From a bacterium (lineage in GTDB: Bacteria > Actinomycetota > Acidimicrobiia > Acidimicrobiales > Bin134): 59,584 nt of DNA. Made by a program: the position numbers and the translations under genes. This document shows, one piece after another, positions 58,006 through 59,584 of the stretch. The stretch's first letter is position 1. Each line of letters opens with the position of its first letter. Location: positions 7,419 through 67,002 of the forward strand of contig JAPOTT010000026.1 of assembly GCA_026709025.1 (NCBI GenBank), given 5' to 3'. Under the pieces are notes generated by a model, which was given only the letters and a program-made list of their open reading frames with translations, was not told where the DNA came from and searched no databases.

Positions 58006-58760
58006 ACCCTCCAGTAGTACTAACCATCGCAGGCAGCGATTCCTCAGGCGGTGCGGGCATAGCAGCAGACCTCGCCACCTTCGCGGCTGCGGGCACACAC
58101 GGCACGCTGGCTGTGTCGGCTGTTACAGCCCAAAACACCGTGGGCGTACAAGAGGTTTATCCGATGTCAGCGGAGTTGGTGGCCCAACAACTAGATTCGC
58201 TGCTGAACGACCTCCCGGTAGCTGCGGTAAAAACCGGCATGCTGGCCAACCGCAGCATCATCTCAACGGTTGGCGAATACGCGGCTGCAGGCAAGCTGCC
58301 CAACTTGGTTGTAGACCCCGTGGTTGTCTCCTCTACTGGCCATCGCCTGCTAGATACCGGGGCCGAAGCCCTCTATCTAGAGTTGCTACAACATTCCCAA
58401 GTGGCCACTCCCAACCGGCGCGAAGCCCAACTGCTGTGCGATGTTGGAGCGCTGTACTCCTTAGAGGCTCTGGGCAAAATCTGCGGAGGTTGGTTGGTGA
58501 TTACCGGCGAATCTACCGGCATAGATCGCATCTTTCACGACGGAACTTGGACACAGCTAGCAGGTCGAGAGATAGAAACCGCAAACGACCACGGTACCGG
58601 CTGTACCTTTTCTGCTGTGGTTGCTGCCAACTTGGCTCACGGGATTGAACCCCTAGAGGCCATCGTCAAGGCCAAAGAGTTTGTGCATTGGCGTATTGTG
58701 CGATCCGCCAACTGGGATTTGGGCCAGGGTAGTGGCCCAGTAGCTCACCTGCTGGACTAA
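58002..58760 (+). CDS. thiD: hydroxymethylpyrimidine (phosphate) kinase (ThiD)
   Basis: 252 residues from the ATG of an ATGA overlap with the previous stop; an ATG four codons earlier is less likely. The start VVLTIAGSDSSGGAGIAADL is the ThiD hallmark, followed by GTLAVSAVTAQNT and DHGTGCTFSAVVAANL with the anion hole and catalytic region. It phosphorylates HMP and HMP-P, giving the substrate for ThiE. Last gene of the operon. Confidence 0.95.
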
Positions 58761-58963
58761 CAAAGCTCGCTGCAACTAGTCAGCAGACCATCGCAAAACC
58801 CCAGTCTCAACTCCACAATCCAGATCCAGGCTATTGACACCCTCAAGCCAATATGATAAGTTGATCAATAATAATTATTCACCACACCGTTTCATAATAT
58901 ATGAGACAGTATGAAACCCATCGCTCATCAACAGAGCCACCACCAAACACACATTGAATTACC
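58761..58963. other. AT-rich intergenic region
   Basis: The 203 bases after thiD turn AT-rich from about 58835. They hold TTGACA at about 58835, a TATGAT some 12 bases later, and the small palindromes TTGATCAA and AATAATTATT. The -35/-10 spacing is too short for a standard promoter, so I only note a possible regulatory region for the next gene. No terminator is evident. Confidence 0.3.
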
Positions 58964-59221
58964 ATGACTGACTTTCAACTAGATGTGTTGCAAATAATTG
59001 TGATGGGCCTTGCTGCCTCAGCCGCTTGGTGTGGCGTTTTTCTCGGAAGAAAAGCAGTCATGGGCATAAAGACACAGGCCGAGGCAAACGCCACACAAAC
59101 AATATCCACTCACACTTACACTGGAGACAACCTCACGGTTCTCCACACTGCTGATAATCCAGGCACTTGGACTGTTCACGCAGCCCGTGAATCAGATAGA
59201 AACACCCTAGAGGAGGACTAA
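58964..59221 (+). CDS. small single-helix membrane protein, unknown
   Basis: 85 residues. One N-terminal helix (VLQIIVMGLAASAAWCGVFL) is followed by a hydrophilic, Thr-rich tail ending EDD-like in ESDRNTLEED. Ribosome-binding site is weak. It is three bases from the next ORF and probably co-transcribed with it. I recognise no family; prophage or integrative-element origin is possible but unsupported. Confidence 0.5.
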   Translation: MTDFQLDVLQIIVMGLAASAAWCGVFLGRKAVMGIKTQAEANATQTISTHTYTGDNLTVLHTADNPGTWTVHAARESDRNTLEED

Positions 59222-59224
59222 GGA

Positions 59225-59485
59225 ATGGCGAGCACCACCAGACAGCATCCAGCAAGCGAGATGCTCTCCAAACAAGAGCTACGGGTCCCTCGGCCTGGCG
59301 CAATAATAACGGTCAAGGGAGTAGGCGGCCCGTTACTCGTTGAAAACATCACCCTAAATGGAAGGAACATGATCCTCACCGCCATTGACAGCGAAGCTCG
59401 CCGAGTCCAATTCAGAGGGCCACCTAGCCACTACTCCATCCAAATCCACGAGCCAAAAACCCCGCTCGGGCCGCACGGAAAGTGA
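59225..59485 (+). CDS. small basic protein, unknown
   Basis: 86 residues behind a strong GAGGAGGACTAAGGA ribosome-binding site. The sequence has short beta-like segments (GAIITVKGVGGPLLVENITL, then RRVQFRGPPSHYSIQI) and a basic, Pro-rich tail. It could be a small SH3-like or DNA/RNA-binding fold. No family recognised. Confidence 0.55.
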   Translation: MASTTRQHPASEMLSKQELRVPRPGAIITVKGVGGPLLVENITLNGRNMILTAIDSEARRVQFRGPPSHYSIQIHEPKTPLGPHGK

Positions 59486-59520
59486 TAATGGCTACCCACT
59501 GGTAGGCAATAGCAGAGTAT

Positions 59521-59543
59521 AAAGCAAGACACTTGCTTTTCCT
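59521..59543 (+). terminator. weak hairpin terminator candidate
   Basis: AAAGCAAG-ACA-CTTGCTTT (59521-59539) is a perfect 8-pair hairpin ending in TTTT, 35 bases after the last ORF. It would end the two small genes. The stem is AT-rich, so efficiency is uncertain. Confidence 0.5.
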
Positions 59544-59584
59544 GTGATTTCAAGCTGTGTGATCACGACTGGGGTGGAGCCAGC

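Overview
The window reads as actinobacterial DNA. An Acidimicrobiia-like member of the Actinomycetota with moderate GC is my best guess, not a proven assignment. Reasons are the lipoprotein start style (a short hydrophobic stretch ending AACGNDD), a decayed DUF222/HNH gene, overlapping GTGA/ATGA gene junctions, TTG and GTG starts, and frequent CTAG-containing codons in most of the window. The first 2.9 kb differs: it is clearly GC-richer, almost lacks CTAG and is full of broken genes, so it may be a defence/mobile scrapyard or a chimeric contig end.

Layout. 1-2.9 kb: a G-homopolymer artefact, the C-terminal part of a DUF1156 DNA methylase, a decayed antisense gene made of two unrelated pieces, a small double-Gly-type leader peptide gene with its own promoter and hairpin, and a 28-codon acyl-CoA dehydrogenase stub. 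3.0-6.3 kb: one large HEPN + DUF499 ATPase gene of candidate anti-phage type, followed by a decayed HNH gene. 6.8-19.3 kb: a myo-inositol uptake and catabolism operon (iolE, a ribose-type ABC importer, iolC, an Idh-type dehydrogenase, iolD, iolG, iolB and a class I aldolase). 19.4-20.9 kb: an alpha/beta hydrolase on the minus strand. 21.0-27.9 kb: an NHLM-type peptide export system (HlyD-like adaptor, C39 peptidase-ABC, second ABC) with two small Cys-free GG-leader substrates, a promoter and a strong terminator, but no modification enzyme. 27.9-32.5 kb (minus): proV-proW-proX betaine/proline uptake, with a ProW more than twice the usual size. 32.5-38.3 kb: a secreted coiled-coil protein, queA, a LysM lipoprotein, a small zinc-ribbon ORF, a membrane-anchored unknown, and an AT-rich islet behind an 18-base C tract.

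38.3-46.3 kb: a Rieske-TPP enzyme fusion divergent from a 1-Cys peroxiredoxin, followed by a MacB/FtsX-type ABC pair and pgi. 46.3-51.6 kb (minus): a Calx-beta repeat secreted protein with 224 bp exact DNA repeats, a polysaccharide deacetylase lipoprotein and an MFS transporter. 51.7-58.8 kb: an alpha/beta hydrolase, then a thiamin operon thiC-thiE-thiO-thiS-thiG-thiE2-thiD. 59-59.6 kb: two small unknown ORFs.

The most system-like signal is the NHLM export locus with unmodified-looking substrates, plus a distant leader-like peptide gene at 2554. The most unusual single proteins are the Rieske-TPP fusion and the two ABC permeases (sugar and betaine), which independently carry several hundred residues of extra membrane sequence. 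No rRNA, tRNA, CRISPR array or intact insertion sequence was seen.
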